DNA from: Alphaproteobacteria bacterium
GTDB lineage: Bacteria; Pseudomonadota; Alphaproteobacteria; ATCC43930; CGMCC-115725
Direction: 5' to 3'
Assembly (NCBI GenBank): GCA_030041385.1
Contig: JASHNY010000225.1
Span: forward strand, 1-46,803
Length of the DNA stretch: 46,803 bases
The notes beneath the pieces were generated by a model. The model did no database searches and was not told the DNA's origin. It worked only from the letters and a program-made list of their open reading frames with translations. A program made the position numbers and the translations under genes. Shown piece after piece: positions 35,079 to 46,590 of the stretch. How positions within the stretch are numbered: the stretch's first letter is position 1; the number at the start of each line of letters is the position of its first letter.

Positions 35079-35693
35079 CTACCTGAGCGGCGAGAACGTG
35101 GCCGGGACGACCAGCATGTTTTCCTGAATGAGGGTCTGGCCCGGCTGTCCGCCCTTCGGCGGCCAGACGCCGTCGGCGCGGGCCTTTTCGCGCACCGCAA
35201 AGCGCTCGGCGGCGTCCTTGTAGGCCCAGATGTGGCACCAGCGATTGAGCCCGCCGAGCTCGGAATGGCCGGCAAAGGCCAGCGGCGAGTATTTCTGGCG
35301 CGCGTCGATCGCCGTGCTCCAGCGCTCGATGATCGCCGGGATCGCGCCCGGCGCCAGCGTGTAGATGCGGATTTCGTAAAGGCCGCCGAGCCGGCGCGGC
35401 TCGAGCTTCGGCGAGAACGGCGCCGGGACGAAAATCTCGCTCTGCTGCTCCTCGACGAATTCGCGGATGTTCGGCGGCCAGCCCTCGATCTTTTGCGAGC
35501 GGACGCGGGTGCGTTCCTCGAAGCTGTCATAGGGCCAGACATGGATGATCCGGTTCAGCGGGCCGACCTCGGTATGCCAGAACGCGGCAAGCGGCGACAA
35601 TTTCGCCCGCGCCGGCAGCGCCTGGCCGAACCGTTCCTCCACGGTCGCGACCGAGCCGGGTTTCAGTCTGTAGGTGCGGAATTCGACGATCAT
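35079..35693 (-). CDS. NIPSNAP family protein with two domains
   Basis: A 204-residue protein with two ferredoxin-like NIPSNAP units. Unit 1 (about 1-100) begins IVEFRTYRLKPGSVATVEER and contains GPLNRIIHVWPYDSFEERTR. Unit 2 (about 105-204) begins YEIRIYTLAPGAIPAIIERW and contains LGGLNRWCHIWAYKDAAERF. The conserved N-R-x-x-H-x-W-x-Y core occurs in both. Bacterial members have no firmly known function; some resemble small dimeric alpha/beta barrel enzymes or regulators. GGAGGAA lies nine bases before the start. It sits upstream of a strong terminator, on the same strand as rpoD but downstream of it. Confidence 0.88.
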   Translation of the reverse strand: MIVEFRTYRLKPGSVATVEERFGQALPARAKLSPLAAFWHTEVGPLNRIIHVWPYDSFEERTRVRSQKIEGWPPNIREFVEEQQSEIFVPAPFSPKLEPRRLGGLYEIRIYTLAPGAIPAIIERWSTAIDARQKYSPLAFAGHSELGGLNRWCHIWAYKDAAERFAVREKARADGVWPPKGGQPGQTLIQENMLVVPATFSPLR

Positions 35694-35809
35694 CGGGGGT
35701 TTCCTCCGAAGGATGAGCGCGTGACCGGCGAACGCTAGACCATTTTGCGCCGCGGTGGAAATGGTTCGGCGGCCGGCATTCGCGCCGGCTTCCCTGTCGC
35801 TCGCACATG

Positions 35810-35840
35810 AAAAACCCGCTCCCCACGGCGGGGAGCGGGT
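35810..35840 (-). terminator. Rho-independent terminator of the rpoD operon
   Basis: On the minus strand, ACCCGCTCCCC and GGGGAGCGGGT (35814-35840) form an 11-bp GC-rich stem with a short loop, followed directly by a run of T (35810-35814). It lies 20 bases past the rpoD stop codon and is the clearest intrinsic terminator in the window. Confidence 0.9.
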
Positions 35841-35859
35841 CGGGCGACAGCCGGCGGCG

Positions 35860-37851
<1,992 letters not shown>

Positions 37852-37945
37852 ACCGACATCCCTTAACGCAATGGACAGAACCGCAGAGGAGACCGCCGCC
37901 CCCTCTGCCCTATCGTCATGTTCTTGGGTCGAACGCGATCGGGAT

Positions 37946-39790
37946 CTACCAATCGATCCCTCCAATCGGGCCGTCTTGCGCCTCGCGTTCCTTCAGCGCA
38001 ATCAGCCGGCGCCAGTTCTCGGCCGAGGCGTCCTCGGCAAAGGCGCGCTCAGCCGCTTCCAGATCGCCGGGCCGCTGTGCGCGCAACAGCTGGAGCGTTT
38101 CTTCCGCGCCACGCCGGATCACGTCAGGATCGTCTCCTCCGCCCGCAGCGAAGCCCGAATGCGCTGCAACTCTTCTGTTGAGGACGCCGAGCACGCCGGC
38201 GAGCCCGCACGAGCCTAGGTGTTGCTGGAATCTCTCGGCGTCAAGCCCCGGATGCGAGACTGCGACCTCTAAAATTGCATGGCGCAACCTGTCGAGTTCC
38301 GGTTCGGGGATGTCGAGCGCGGTGACCTCGTCGATCCACTCGTCGATCAGGGCCGGAAAGCGCGCGAGAAGGCTGAGGAAAACCTCCCGGTTGGTGCGGC
38401 CCGCGCCCGGCGGCAGGGGTGGCGGCGGGTCGGCGGTCGGCGGATCGCGGCGCACTCCCCTCAATCCCCCTCCGGCGCGGCTCAGCAAGTAATACCGGTC
38501 GAGCAGCGCGCGACGGTACTCGCGCTGGACATCGGCGTCGGCAATCTCCCGGGCGCGCCGCTCCAGCCGCGCCTTGAGGTCGGCACGGCGCTCCGGGGTG
38601 TCGGCCGGCCGCACCGCCAGCTCGCTCTGCCACAGGATTTCCGCCAGCGGTCGCGCGGCGGCCAAGGCCTCGGCAAAGGAGGCGGCGCCGCGGCCGCGAA
38701 CCAGCGAATCCGGGTCTTCGCCCGCCGGCAATGCGACGAAGTTGAGGCTGCGCCCCGGCTTCAGCAGCGGCAGGGCGCGGCCGAGCGCGCGCAGCGCGGC
38801 CCGCTGCCCGGCACCGTCGCCGTCGAAGCACAGCGCCGGCTCGGGCGACAGCCGCCAGATTTCCTGCAACTGCGTCTCGGTCAGCGCGGTGCCGAGCGGC
38901 GCCACCGCGGTCTTGAACCCGGCGCGATGCAGGGCGATGACGTCCATGTAGCCTTCGGTGACGATGACCCCGTGCCCGCCGGGGTCGCCGCCATTACCCG
39001 ACAAGGGCCGCCCGATATTGGCGCGCGCCGCGGCCCAGCCATAGAGCACCCGGCCCTTCTCGAACAGCGGCGTATCCGGCGAGTTCAGGTATTTGGGCTG
39101 GTCGTCGCCGAGGGTGCGCGCACCGAAGGCGATGACCCTGCCGGCGCGGTCGCCGATCGGGAACATGACGCGGTTGGCGAAATAGTCGTAATTGCCGCCG
39201 CCGCGGTCGGAGGTGCGCAATAGCCCGGCTTCGAGCAGAAGCGGCTCCGGATATTCGCCGGCGAGCGCGCGGCGCAGCGCCTGGCGGTCACGGTTTTCCT
39301 CGGGGCCGGGCGCCCAGCCGAGGCGGAAATGGCGGATCGTCTCGTCGTCGAGCCCGCGCCCGCGCAGATAGTCGAGGCCGGCCCGCCCCGGACCCGATGC
39401 GGGGGACCACAACCGCTTCTCGTAAAAGACCGCCGCCGCCTCCAGCGCCTCCAACAGGGTCTTCTGGCGCTGCGCCCGCTCCCGCTCCTGCGGCGTCGAG
39501 CGCGGCACCGGGAGCCCGGCAAGGCCCGCCAGGCGCTCGATCGCCTCGACGAAATCGACGTTGTCGGCGCGCATCTGATAGCCGATCGCGTCGCCGTGCG
39601 CGCCGCAGCCGAAGCAGTGGAAGAAGCCCTTGTCCTCGACGACGCAGAACGACGGCGTCTTCTCGTTGTGGAACGGGCACAACCCGACATATTCGCGCCC
39701 GCGGCGCGTCAATCTGACCCGCCGCCCGATCAACTCGGCGAGCGAAATCCGGCTCCGCAACTCGTCGAGAAAGCCCGGGGGGAAGGCCAT
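37946..39790 (-). CDS. dnaG: DNA primase DnaG
   Basis: Makes RNA primers at replication forks. It is 614 residues. The N-terminal zinc ribbon is [15 protein letters not shown] and [13 protein letters not shown], with ligands C38, H41, C59 and C62. The TOPRIM core has [17 protein letters not shown] and [19 protein letters not shown], providing the Glu and the Asp-x-Asp that hold catalytic metal. The C-terminal helicase-binding domain (about 430-614) is divergent, as usual. The start at 39790 gives the canonical [17 protein letters not shown], but no ribosome-binding sequence precedes it: a GC-rich palindrome occupies the leader. It is the middle gene of yqeY-dnaG-rpoD. Confidence 0.96.
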   Translation of the reverse strand: MAFPPGFLDELRSRISLAELIGRRVRLTRRGREYVGLCPFHNEKTPSFCVVEDKGFFHCFGCGAHGDAIGYQMRADNVDFVEAIERLAGLAGLPVPRSTPQERERAQRQKTLLEALEAAAVFYEKRLWSPASGPGRAGLDYLRGRGLDDETIRHFRLGWAPGPEENRDRQALRRALAGEYPEPLLLEAGLLRTSDRGGGNYDYFANRVMFPIGDRAGRVIAFGARTLGDDQPKYLNSPDTPLFEKGRVLYGWAAARANIGRPLSGNGGDPGGHGVIVTEGYMDVIALHRAGFKTAVAPLGTALTETQLQEIWRLSPEPALCFDGDGAGQRAALRALGRALPLLKPGRSLNFVALPAGEDPDSLVRGRGAASFAEALAAARPLAEILWQSELAVRPADTPERRADLKARLERRAREIADADVQREYRRALLDRYYLLSRAGGGLRGVRRDPPTADPPPPLPPGAGRTNREVFLSLLARFPALIDEWIDEVTALDIPEPELDRLRHAILEVAVSHPGLDAERFQQHLGSCGLAGVLGVLNRRVAAHSGFAAGGGDDPDVIRRGAEETLQLLRAQRPGDLEAAERAFAEDASAENWRRLIALKEREAQDGPIGGIDW

Positions 39791-39805
39791 CGCGCGATGC
39801 TAGCG

Positions 39806-39856
39806 GTCCGGAGCGCGGGCGTCTCGCCCACCGGCGGGCCGGAGGCCCGCGGTCCA
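39806..39856. repeat. GCGGGCGTCTCGCCC-type palindrome between yqeY and dnaG
   Basis: GCGGGCGTCTCGCCC with a second arm GCGGGCCGGAGGCCCGC nearby, bounded by GGTCC/GTCC ends. The same GCGGGCGTCTCGCCC core appears at 41726-41741 and, inverted, at 45931-45947. It lies in the leader of dnaG. Confidence 0.65.
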
Positions 39857-39873
39857 AATCGGCGACGCCACGG

Positions 39874-40329
39874 CTACCCCAGCAACCGCTTCACGACGGC
39901 CCCGGCCTTCGCCATGTCGAGCACCCCGGAATGGCGCTCGCGCAGCGCCGCCATGACCTTGCCCATGTCCTTGATCCCGGCGGCGCCGGCCGCGGCGATC
40001 ACGGCGGCGGCCGCCGCTTCGATCTCGGCATCGTCCATTTGCTGCGGCATGAACGATTCGATGACCGCGATCTCCCCCGCTTCCTTCGCCGCCAGTTCCG
40101 GCCGCCTGCCCTGCTCGTAAAGCGCGATCGATTCGCGGCGCTGTTTGATCATGCCCTGCAGCATGCGCAGGATGTCGGGATCCGAAAGCGGTTCGGGATG
40201 GGCGGTGCCGCGCTGGGCGACGTCGCGGTCCTTGAGCTGGGCGAGGATCAGCCGCACCGCCGAAATCGTGGGTGCGTCGCGCGCCCGCATCGCCTGTTTC
40301 AGCCGGTCGGCGAAGGCCTCGCGCAGCAT
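39874..40329 (-). CDS. yqeY: GatB/YqeY domain-containing protein
   Basis: A 151-residue helical protein related to the tail domain of GatB, the tRNA-binding part of the Asp/Glu-tRNA amidotransferase. The start MLREAFADRLKQAMRARDAP, the AVRLILAQLKDRDVA helix, IKQRRESIALYEQGRRPELA and GIKDMGKVMAALRERHSG are typical. The exact role is unsettled; it may help tRNA-dependent amidation. It is the first gene of the conserved yqeY-dnaG-rpoD cluster. GGGAGG precedes the start. It is divergent from carA across a 209-bp AT-richer region that should hold promoters for both. Confidence 0.92.
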   Translation of the reverse strand: MLREAFADRLKQAMRARDAPTISAVRLILAQLKDRDVAQRGTAHPEPLSDPDILRMLQGMIKQRRESIALYEQGRRPELAAKEAGEIAVIESFMPQQMDDAEIEAAAAAVIAAAGAAGIKDMGKVMAALRERHSGVLDMAKAGAVVKRLLG

Positions 40330-40429
40330 TCCCGTCCTCCCGCTTCGGCGAAACCGGCCACGATCGCCCCCGGCCGCGCGGCGATCATCGTAACTTGTTG
40401 AAAATTCGACGTGTTCGATAGTAGCACAG

Positions 40430-40458
40430 TTGACAAGAAAAGTCCGAGGTTCTATGTC
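40430..40458 (+). promoter_or_regulatory. Candidate carA promoter
   Basis: TTGACA (40430-40435), a perfect -35 box, is followed after exactly 17 bases by TATGTC (40453-40458). Transcription would begin near 40465, about 75 bases before the carA ATG. The whole stretch 40388-40442 is clearly AT-rich for this genome. No pyrimidine-binding leader is visible. Confidence 0.6.
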
Positions 40459-40538
40459 GCGGGTGCGGCGCCTTGCGCTCCCTGTTCCCGTGCCGCAATG
40501 TCGCGCGGCCCCGGTTGCGCCGCCAGGATCTGCTTACG

Positions 40539-41717
40539 ATGACCGACCCCAACGCGGCCGTGCCGACGCCGCGACCGCCCGACTGCAACGCCGCGCTCGT
40601 GCTGGCAGACGGAACGGTATTTTGGGGCAGCGGCATCGGCGCGCCGGGCGAGGCGGTCGGCGAGGTATGCTTCAACACCTCGATCACCGGCTACCAGGAG
40701 ATCTTGACCGACCCCTCCTATGCCGGACAGATCATCACCTTCACCTTCCCGCATATCGGCAATGTCGGCGCCAACCCGGAAGACATCGAGACCGCGACGC
40801 CGGCGGCGCGCGGCCTCGTGATCCGCGAGCGGATCACCGCGCCGGCCAATTACCGCGCCACCCAATCGCTCGATGCCTGGCTGAAGGCGCGCAACCTCGT
40901 CGGCATTTGCGGCGTCGATACGCGGCGGCTGACCCGGCACATCCGCGACAACGGCCCGCCCAACGGCGTCGTCGCCTACGCGCCGGACGGAATGCTCGAC
41001 ATCGCCCGGTTGCGTGACAAGGCGTTGGCCTGGCCCGGGCTCGAAGGCATGGACCTCGCGCGCGAGGTCACCTGCCGCCAGAGCTACGAATGGAACGAGA
41101 CCGTATGGCGGCACGGATCGGGCTATGGCCGGCAGACGGCGCCGCGCTTTCATGTCGTCGCCATCGATTACGGCATGAAGCGCAACATCTTGAGGATGCT
41201 GGCGGCGAACGGGTGCCGCGTCACCGTGGTGCCGGCGACCGCCTCGGCCGAAGACATCTTGCGCCACCGGCCCGATGGCATCTTCCTGTCGAACGGGCCG
41301 GGCGACCCGGCCGCGACCGGCGAGTACGCGGTTCCGGTATTGCGCAAATTGGTCGCCTCGAACACGCCGATCTTCGGCATCTGCCTCGGCCACCAGCTGA
41401 TGGCCCTGGCGCTCGGCGGCCGCACCTACAAGCTCGACCGCGGGCATCGCGGCGCCAACCACCCGGTGCGCGACGAATCGACCGGCAGGGTCGAAATCAC
41501 CAGCCAGAACCACGGCTTCGTCGTCGACTCCGACAGCCTGCCGGACGACATCGTGCCGACCTACCTGTCGTTGTTCGACAAGACCAACGAAGGCTTGCAG
41601 CTCAAGGACAAGCCGGTGTTCACGGTGCAGCACCACCCCGAGGCCAGCCCCGGCCCGCAAGACAGCCACCACCTGTTCCGGCGGTTTGTCGAAATGATGG
41701 AATCGGGGGCGAAGTGA
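40539..41717 (+). CDS. carA: Carbamoyl-phosphate synthase small subunit (glutaminase)
   Basis: Splits glutamine to feed ammonia to CarB for pyrimidine and arginine synthesis. The protein is 392 residues, normal length. The N-terminal CPSase domain has VFWGSGIGAPGEAVGEVCFN and TGYQEILTDPSYAGQI. The class I amidotransferase domain has the nucleophile C282 in IFGICLGHQLMALALGG and the partners H366 and E368 in VQHHPEASPGP. The start at 40539 (MTDPNAAVPTPR) follows AGGA. Upstream open codons lie in the promoter. carB starts 66 bases after its stop codon, with a GC-rich hairpin in between. Confidence 0.97.
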   Translation: MTDPNAAVPTPRPPDCNAALVLADGTVFWGSGIGAPGEAVGEVCFNTSITGYQEILTDPSYAGQIITFTFPHIGNVGANPEDIETATPAARGLVIRERITAPANYRATQSLDAWLKARNLVGICGVDTRRLTRHIRDNGPPNGVVAYAPDGMLDIARLRDKALAWPGLEGMDLAREVTCRQSYEWNETVWRHGSGYGRQTAPRFHVVAIDYGMKRNILRMLAANGCRVTVVPATASAEDILRHRPDGIFLSNGPGDPAATGEYAVPVLRKLVASNTPIFGICLGHQLMALALGGRTYKLDRGHRGANHPVRDESTGRVEITSQNHGFVVDSDSLPDDIVPTYLSLFDKTNEGLQLKDKPVFTVQHHPEASPGPQDSHHLFRRFVEMMESGAK

Positions 41718-41725
41718 CAAGGACC

Positions 41726-41775
41726 GCGGGCGTCTCGCCCGGTTTCTACGCAACGGATGCGGGCGGGACACCCGC
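41726..41775 (+). repeat. Hairpin-forming repeat directly upstream of carB
   Basis: GCGGGCGTCTCGCCCG (41726-41741) pairs with CGGGCGGGACACCCGC (41760-41775) at 15 of 16 positions if one G-U is allowed, with an 18-base loop. It ends 8 bases before the carB ATG, so it covers the usual ribosome-binding position; the eight bases left (GCTCCCTG) have no Shine-Dalgarno sequence. Confidence 0.75.
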
Positions 41776-41783
41776 GCTCCCTG

Positions 41784-44700
41784 ATGCCTAAACGCACCGA
41801 CATCTCGTCGATCCTGATCATCGGCGCCGGACCGATCGTGATCGGCCAGGCGTGCGAGTTCGACTATTCCGGCGCGCAGGCGTGCAAGGCGTTGAAGCAG
41901 GAGGGCTACCGGATCGTCCTGGTCAATTCCAACCCGGCGACGATCATGACCGACCCGGAACTGGCCGACGCGACCTATATCGAGCCGATCACCCCGGCGA
42001 TCGTCGAGAAGATCATCGCCCGCGAGCGCCCCGACGCGCTGTTGCCGACGATGGGCGGGCAGACCGCGCTCAACACGGCAATGGCGCTGGCGAAAGACGG
42101 CACGCTCGCGCGCTATGGCGTCGAGTTGATCGGGGCGCGCGAAGAGGCCATCGCCAAGGCCGAGGACCGGCTGTTGTTCCGCCAGGCGATGGACCGGATC
42201 GGCCTCGTCTCGCCGAAAAGCCGCTTGGCGCATTCGCCCGAGGAGGCGCAGGCCGCGCTCGCCGAAATCGGGTTGCCGGCGATCATCCGGCCGTCCTTCA
42301 CCTTGGGCGGCACTGGCGGGGGCATCGCCTACAACACCGAGGAGTTCGACGACATCGTCCGCGGCGGCCTCAGGGCCTCGCCGACGCATGAGGTTCTGGT
42401 CGAGGAATCGGTGCTCGGCTGGAAGGAATACGAGCTGGAGATCGTGCGCGACCGGGCCGACAACTGCATCGTCGTGTGCTCGATCGAAAACGTCGACCCG
42501 ATGGGCGTCCATACCGGCGATTCGGTGACCGTGGCGCCGGCCTTGACCCTGACCGACAAGGAATACCAGCTGATGCGCAACGCCGCGATCGCGGTATTGC
42601 GCGAGATCGGCGTCGATACCGGCGGGTCCAACGTGCAGTTCGCGGTCAACCCGGCGGATGGGCGGCTCGTCATCATCGAGATGAACCCGCGCGTCTCGCG
42701 CTCGTCGGCACTGGCGTCGAAGGCGACCGGGTTCCCGATCGCCAAGGTCGCGGCGAAGCTGGCCGTCGGCTACACGCTCGACGAATTGGACAACGAGATC
42801 ACCCGCGTCACCCCGGCCTCGTTCGAGCCGACGATCGACTACATCGTCACCAAGATGCCGCGGTTCACGTTCGAGAAATTCCCCGGCACCGATCCGTCGC
42901 TCACCACCTCGATGAAATCGGTCGGCGAGGCGATGGCGATCGGCCGCAGCTTCGCCGAATCGGTGCAGAAGGCATTGCGCTCGATGGAAACCGGGCTCGA
43001 CGGGTTCAACGAAGTCGCGATCGACGGCGCCGAGACCGGCAAGGAGGCGGTGACCGCGGCGTTGGCGCGGCCGTCGCCCGACCGGCTGTTATTGATCGCG
43101 CAGGCCTACCGCCACGGGCTTTCCACAGACGAAATCCACGCCGCCTGCCATTTCGAGAAATGGTTTCTCGAACGCATCCACGAGATCGTCATGGCCGAGC
43201 AGCGGGTGCGGCGGGAGGGGTTGCCGGACGACTCGACCGGGCTGCTGCGGCTGAAGCAGATGGGGTTTTCCGACGCCCGGCTGGCGCGGCTTTCCGGGCT
43301 CGATGCCGAGGCGGTGAAGGCGCGCCGCCGCCGCCTTGGCCTCGCCCCGGTCTACAAGCGCATCGACACCTGCGCTGCCGAGTTCGCCTCGGCGACCCCG
43401 TACATGTATTCGTGCTACGAAGGCGACGGCCTGTCGCCGCCCGAATGCGAGGCCGACCCCTCGGCGCGCGACAAGGTCGTGATCCTCGGCGGCGGACCGA
43501 ACCGCATCGGCCAGGGCATCGAGTTCGATTACTGCTGCGTCCATGCCGCCTACAGCCTCAGGGAGGCCGGCATCGAGACGATCATGATCAACTGCAACCC
43601 GGAAACCGTCTCGACCGATTACGACACCTCCGACCGGCTCTATTTCGAGCCATTGACCGCCGAGGATGTGATCGAGATCGTCCGCGTCGAGCAGCGGCGC
43701 GGCCGGGTGCTCGGGGTCATCGTGCAATATGGCGGGCAGACCCCGCTTAACCTCGCCAAGGCGCTCGAACGCGAGAATATCCCGATCCTCGGCACCTCGC
43801 CCGACGCGATCGACCTCGCCGAAGATCGCAAGCGCTTTCAGCAATTGCTGCGCGATCTCGGTCTGCGCCAGGCCGATAACGGCACCGCCTATTCCGCCGC
43901 CGAGGCCGAGGCGATCGCGCGCGAGATCGGCTATCCGGTGGTGATCCGGCCCTCCTACGTGCTCGGCGGGCGGGCGATGGAGATCGTCCACGACGCCGCC
44001 GGGCTCAACCGCTACATCAGCCGCGCCGTCATCGTCTCCGGCGCCAGCCCGGTACTGATCGACCGCTACCTCCAGAACGCGATCGAGGTCGATGTCGATG
44101 CGGTCGCCGATAGCACCGACGTCTACGTCGCCGGCATCATGGAGCATATCGAGGAGGCCGGCATCCATTCCGGCGACAGCGCCTGCTCGTTGCCGCCCTA
44201 CAGCCTCGACGCGGCGACGATCGCCGAGATCGAGCGCCAGACCGTGGCGCTGGCGCGGGCCTTGCGCGTCGTCGGGTTGATGAACGTGCAGTTCGCGGTC
44301 AAGGACGGCGAGGTTTATGTGCTCGAGGTCAACCCGCGCGCCTCGCGCACGGTCCCGTTCGTGGCCAAGGCGACCGGCGTGCCGATTGCCAAGATCGCGG
44401 CGCGCATCATGATTGGCGGGCGCCTGTCCGCCTGGCTCGGCGACGCCAAGCGGGCGAACGGCCAGAACCATGTCGCGGTCAAGGAAGCGGTGTTCCCGTT
44501 CGCCCGCTTTCCCGGGGTCGATCTGATCCTCGGGCCGGAGATGAAATCGACCGGCGAGGTCATGGGGCTCGACGCAGATTTCGGCCGCGCCTTTGCCAAG
44601 GCCCAACTCGGCAGCGGCACCGACCTGCCGCTGCAGGGCGCGGTGTTCGTATCGGTGCGCGACCCCGACAAGGCGGCGCTGGTGGCGCCGTGCCGGCAGC

Positions 44701-45026
44701 TCTCGGCCTGGGGGTTCGACCTGGTGGCGACCAGCGGCACCGCCAAAAAGCTCGCCGAGGCAGGGTTGCCGGTGACGCCGATCAACAAGGTGCGCGAAGG
44801 CCGCCCCGATATCGTCGATGCGATGCGCAGCGGCCAGATCCAGCTTGTCTTCAACACCACCGAAGGGGCGCAGGCGATCGCCGACAGCTTCAGCCTCAGG
44901 CGCACCGCGCTGACCCACAACATCCCCTATTACACGACCGTCGCCGGCGCGCGTGCGGCGGTCCAGGCGATTGGCGCGCTGCGCAAAGGCAGCCTTGAAG
45001 TCGCTCCGCTGCAATCCTACTTTTGA
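41784..45026 (+). CDS. carB: Carbamoyl-phosphate synthase large subunit
   Basis: Makes carbamoyl phosphate from bicarbonate, ammonia and two ATP. It is 1080 residues, normal length. The two homologous halves are clear: [20 protein letters not shown] in the first and [20 protein letters not shown] in the second. Each has an ATP-grasp region ([35 protein letters not shown]) and a metal-binding [18 protein letters not shown] or [18 protein letters not shown]. The C-terminal MGS-like allosteric domain covers about 940-1080. The start at 41784 gives [17 protein letters not shown]; nine upstream open codons lie in the hairpin repeat. It lacks a recognisable ribosome-binding site. greA follows after 35 bases. 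Confidence 0.98.
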   Translation: MPKRTDISSILIIGAGPIVIGQACEFDYSGAQACKALKQEGYRIVLVNSNPATIMTDPELADATYIEPITPAIVEKIIARERPDALLPTMGGQTALNTAMALAKDGTLARYGVELIGAREEAIAKAEDRLLFRQAMDRIGLVSPKSRLAHSPEEAQAALAEIGLPAIIRPSFTLGGTGGGIAYNTEEFDDIVRGGLRASPTHEVLVEESVLGWKEYELEIVRDRADNCIVVCSIENVDPMGVHTGDSVTVAPALTLTDKEYQLMRNAAIAVLREIGVDTGGSNVQFAVNPADGRLVIIEMNPRVSRSSALASKATGFPIAKVAAKLAVGYTLDELDNEITRVTPASFEPTIDYIVTKMPRFTFEKFPGTDPSLTTSMKSVGEAMAIGRSFAESVQKALRSMETGLDGFNEVAIDGAETGKEAVTAALARPSPDRLLLIAQAYRHGLSTDEIHAACHFEKWFLERIHEIVMAEQRVRREGLPDDSTGLLRLKQMGFSDARLARLSGLDAEAVKARRRRLGLAPVYKRIDTCAAEFASATPYMYSCYEGDGLSPPECEADPSARDKVVILGGGPNRIGQGIEFDYCCVHAAYSLREAGIETIMINCNPETVSTDYDTSDRLYFEPLTAEDVIEIVRVEQRRGRVLGVIVQYGGQTPLNLAKALERENIPILGTSPDAIDLAEDRKRFQQLLRDLGLRQADNGTAYSAAEAEAIAREIGYPVVIRPSYVLGGRAMEIVHDAAGLNRYISRAVIVSGASPVLIDRYLQNAIEVDVDAVADSTDVYVAGIMEHIEEAGIHSGDSACSLPPYSLDAATIAEIERQTVALARALRVVGLMNVQFAVKDGEVYVLEVNPRASRTVPFVAKATGVPIAKIAARIMIGGRLSAWLGDAKRANGQNHVAVKEAVFPFARFPGVDLILGPEMKSTGEVMGLDADFGRAFAKAQLGSGTDLPLQGAVFVSVRDPDKAALVAPCRQLSAWGFDLVATSGTAKKLAEAGLPVTPINKVREGRPDIVDAMRSGQIQLVFNTTEGAQAIADSFSLRRTALTHNIPYYTTVAGARAAVQAIGALRKGSLEVAPLQSYF

Positions 45027-45061
45027 TCGTCCCGTTCCCGACGGAGCTTTGCGGGCGGCCG

Positions 45062-45544
45062 ATGGATTCAGTGAACCGAATTCCGATGACGGGTGAAGGC
45101 TACAATCGGCTCCAGGAGGAGCTGAAACGCCTTAAATCCGTCGATCGCCCAGCGATCATCCGCGCCATCGCCGAGGCGCGCACGCATGGCGATCTGTCGG
45201 AAAACGCGGAATATCATGCCGCCCGCGAACGCCAGAGCTTTATCGAGGGACGGCTCGCCGAGCTCGAAGACAAGATCGCGCGCGCCGAGGTCATCGACAC
45301 CTCGAAACTGTCGGGTTCGGTGATCAAGTTCGGCGCCACCGTGACGCTGGCCGACGAGGAAACCGACGAGGAACAAACCTTCATGATCGTCGGCGAGGAC
45401 GAAGCCGACGTCAAAAGCGGCCGGCTCTCGGTCACCTCGCCGCTGGCGCGCGCCCTGATCGGCAAAGGCAAGGGCGACAGCGTCGAGGTATCGACCCCGC
45501 GCGGCGCCAAATCCTACGAGGTCGTCACCGTCGCCTTCGGCTAG
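45062..45544 (+). CDS. greA: Transcription elongation factor GreA
   Basis: Rescues backtracked RNA polymerase by stimulating transcript cleavage. It is 160 residues, like other GreA proteins. The N-terminal coiled coil has [19 protein letters not shown] and [20 protein letters not shown], with the acidic tip residues D and E of GDLSENAEY that reach the active site. The C-terminal FKBP-like domain contains [18 protein letters not shown]. The start at 45062 ([10 protein letters not shown]) is chosen because GreA usually begins a few residues before the PMT motif; the ribosome-binding sequence is weak, and Met at 45086 is an alternative. It is likely co-transcribed with carAB. Confidence 0.96.
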   Translation: MDSVNRIPMTGEGYNRLQEELKRLKSVDRPAIIRAIAEARTHGDLSENAEYHAARERQSFIEGRLAELEDKIARAEVIDTSKLSGSVIKFGATVTLADEETDEEQTFMIVGEDEADVKSGRLSVTSPLARALIGKGKGDSVEVSTPRGAKSYEVVTVAFG

Positions 45545-45612
45545 TGTGCGGAATCCGAAATTCGCCATATCTTGGGGTGAGGCTGAGCGCGAATTTCGGA
45601 TTCGAAAGCACA
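45545..45612. repeat. 68-bp inverted repeat with TGTGC/GCACA ends directly after greA
   Basis: Left arm 45545-45565 and right arm 45589-45612 share a perfect 15-bp match (GAATCCGAAATTCGC and its complement) plus TGTGC/GCACA at the ends, around a 23-base loop. It abuts the greA stop codon. No T-run follows on the plus strand, so it is not a standard terminator; its terminal symmetry resembles a tiny non-autonomous element. Confidence 0.7.
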
Positions 45613-45667
45613 CGGAGCTATTTCAAAAAAAGCTGGTGGTCCAATTCAGACGAGTGAATCCCGACCG

Positions 45668-45773
45668 TCATTCCGGGGCGGCCCAAAGGGCCGAGCCCGG
45701 AACCCATGTTCCAGAGGCCGGTGTTCATGGGTTCCAGACTCGCCGCCGCGCGGCGCTCCGGAATGACTCGCGT
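45668..45773. repeat. GTCATTCCGG-type dispersed palindrome
   Basis: CGTCATTCCGGGGCGGCCC...GGAACCCATG and CATGGGTTCC...GCTCCGGAATGAC form a long imperfect hairpin. The type is common in alphaproteobacterial intergenic DNA. Confidence 0.7.
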
Positions 45774-45811
45774 GACGGGTTTCAAATGTCAGATTCCAGC
45801 CGTGTGGCCTC

Positions 45812-45865
45812 GGACTTGAAGTTCGCAACCGCGGCTGCCACCAAACCCCTGCAAACTTCAAATCC
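45812..45865. repeat. Short inverted repeat with GGA(C/T)TTGAAGTT arms
   Basis: A 16-bp arm at 45812-45827 matches the complement of 45850-45865 at 14 of 16 positions, with a 22-base loop. Its function is unknown. Confidence 0.55.
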
Positions 45866-45921
45866 GCCGCACTAGGAGCGCTTCTCGCCACGCCGTTGTC
45901 ATTCCGCGGACCGCTTCCGTT

Positions 45922-45996
45922 CCGGCCGCAGGCGGGCGAGACGCCCGCGCTCCTTATGTCCCGGCCGCAGGCGGGCGAAACGCCGGCGCTTCTTAT
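45922..45996. repeat. Two direct copies of a 36-bp GC-rich sequence
   Basis: CCGGCCGCAGGCGGGCGA starts both copies, at 45922 and 45961 (39-bp step). Each contains a form of the GCGGGCGTCTCGCCC palindrome core. The second copy runs into the Lrp-family gene and supplies its stop codon (45993-45995, minus strand). Confidence 0.8.
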
Positions 45997-46466
45997 TCCC
46001 CGAGCGGCACGCCGGGCGCGGATTTCGACGCGCGCAGCACGAGGGCCGATTTGACATGCGCGACGTTGGGCGCCGAGGTCAGGCGGGCGCTCAGGAAGCG
46101 CTGATAGCTGTCCCAGTCGGCGGCGACGATCTTCAGCAGGAAATCGGTTTCGCCGGCCAGCATGTGCGCCTCGCGCACCTCGGGCCAGGTCGCGACCAGC
46201 CGCTCAAAGGCCTGCAGGTCGGCTTCGGCCTGGCTGGCGAGGCCGACCTGGGCGAACACGGTCACGGCAAAGCCCAGCCCCTCGGCGGCGAGGTCGGCAT
46301 GATAGCCGCGGATATAGCCGGCCTCTTCGAGCGCGCGCACCCGGCGCAGGCACGGCGGCGCCGAGATGCCGACGCGGTGCGCCAGCTCGATATTGGTCAT
46401 GCGCCCATCCGCCTGAAGGTGGCGGAGAATGTCGCGATCGATTCGGTCGAGCCTCGTCTGCCGCAT
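45993..46466 (-). CDS. Lrp/AsnC family transcriptional regulator
   Basis: A 157-residue feast/famine regulator. The N-terminal HTH is LDRIDRDILRHLQADGRMTN with ELAHRVGISAPPCLRRVRAL as recognition unit. The C-terminal RAM (ligand-binding, oligomerising) domain starts about residue 65 and contains VTVFAQVGLASQAEADLQAF, REAHMLAGETDFLLKIVAAD and NVAHVKSALVL. Such proteins sense amino acids. The divergent gene at 46591 is a possible target, since both share a 124-bp intergenic region. The final residues (SAPGVPLGE) and the stop codon lie at a dispersed repeat that may have altered the C-terminus slightly. Confidence 0.94.
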   Translation of the reverse strand: MRQTRLDRIDRDILRHLQADGRMTNIELAHRVGISAPPCLRRVRALEEAGYIRGYHADLAAEGLGFAVTVFAQVGLASQAEADLQAFERLVATWPEVREAHMLAGETDFLLKIVAADWDSYQRFLSARLTSAPNVAHVKSALVLRASKSAPGVPLGE

Positions 46467-46590
46467 CGGCGGTCCCGGCTGGCCGGTTAAAATCGTTTCG
46501 GATCATAGGAAATCCCACCCGTCTGCGCAATTTTGTTGCGCGACCGCCTGCCGCCTTGCCGCCGGCCGCGTCCTTCCGTAAAGGAGGCCG

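Larger units (their letters stand above)
45545..45992. other. 448-bp gene-free region built of different dispersed repeats
   Basis: Between greA and the Lrp-family gene I see only repeat-type DNA: a 68-bp inverted repeat (45545-45612), a GTCATTCCGG-type palindrome (45668-45773), a second short inverted repeat (45812-45865), and two direct copies of a 36-bp GC-rich sequence (45922-45957 and 45961-45996). Open frames across it have no gene-like codon use. Confidence 0.75.

Noticed and set aside
45546-45875. 109-codon plus-strand frame after greA
   Set aside because: It runs through several dispersed repeats and lacks coding bias or a ribosome-binding site.
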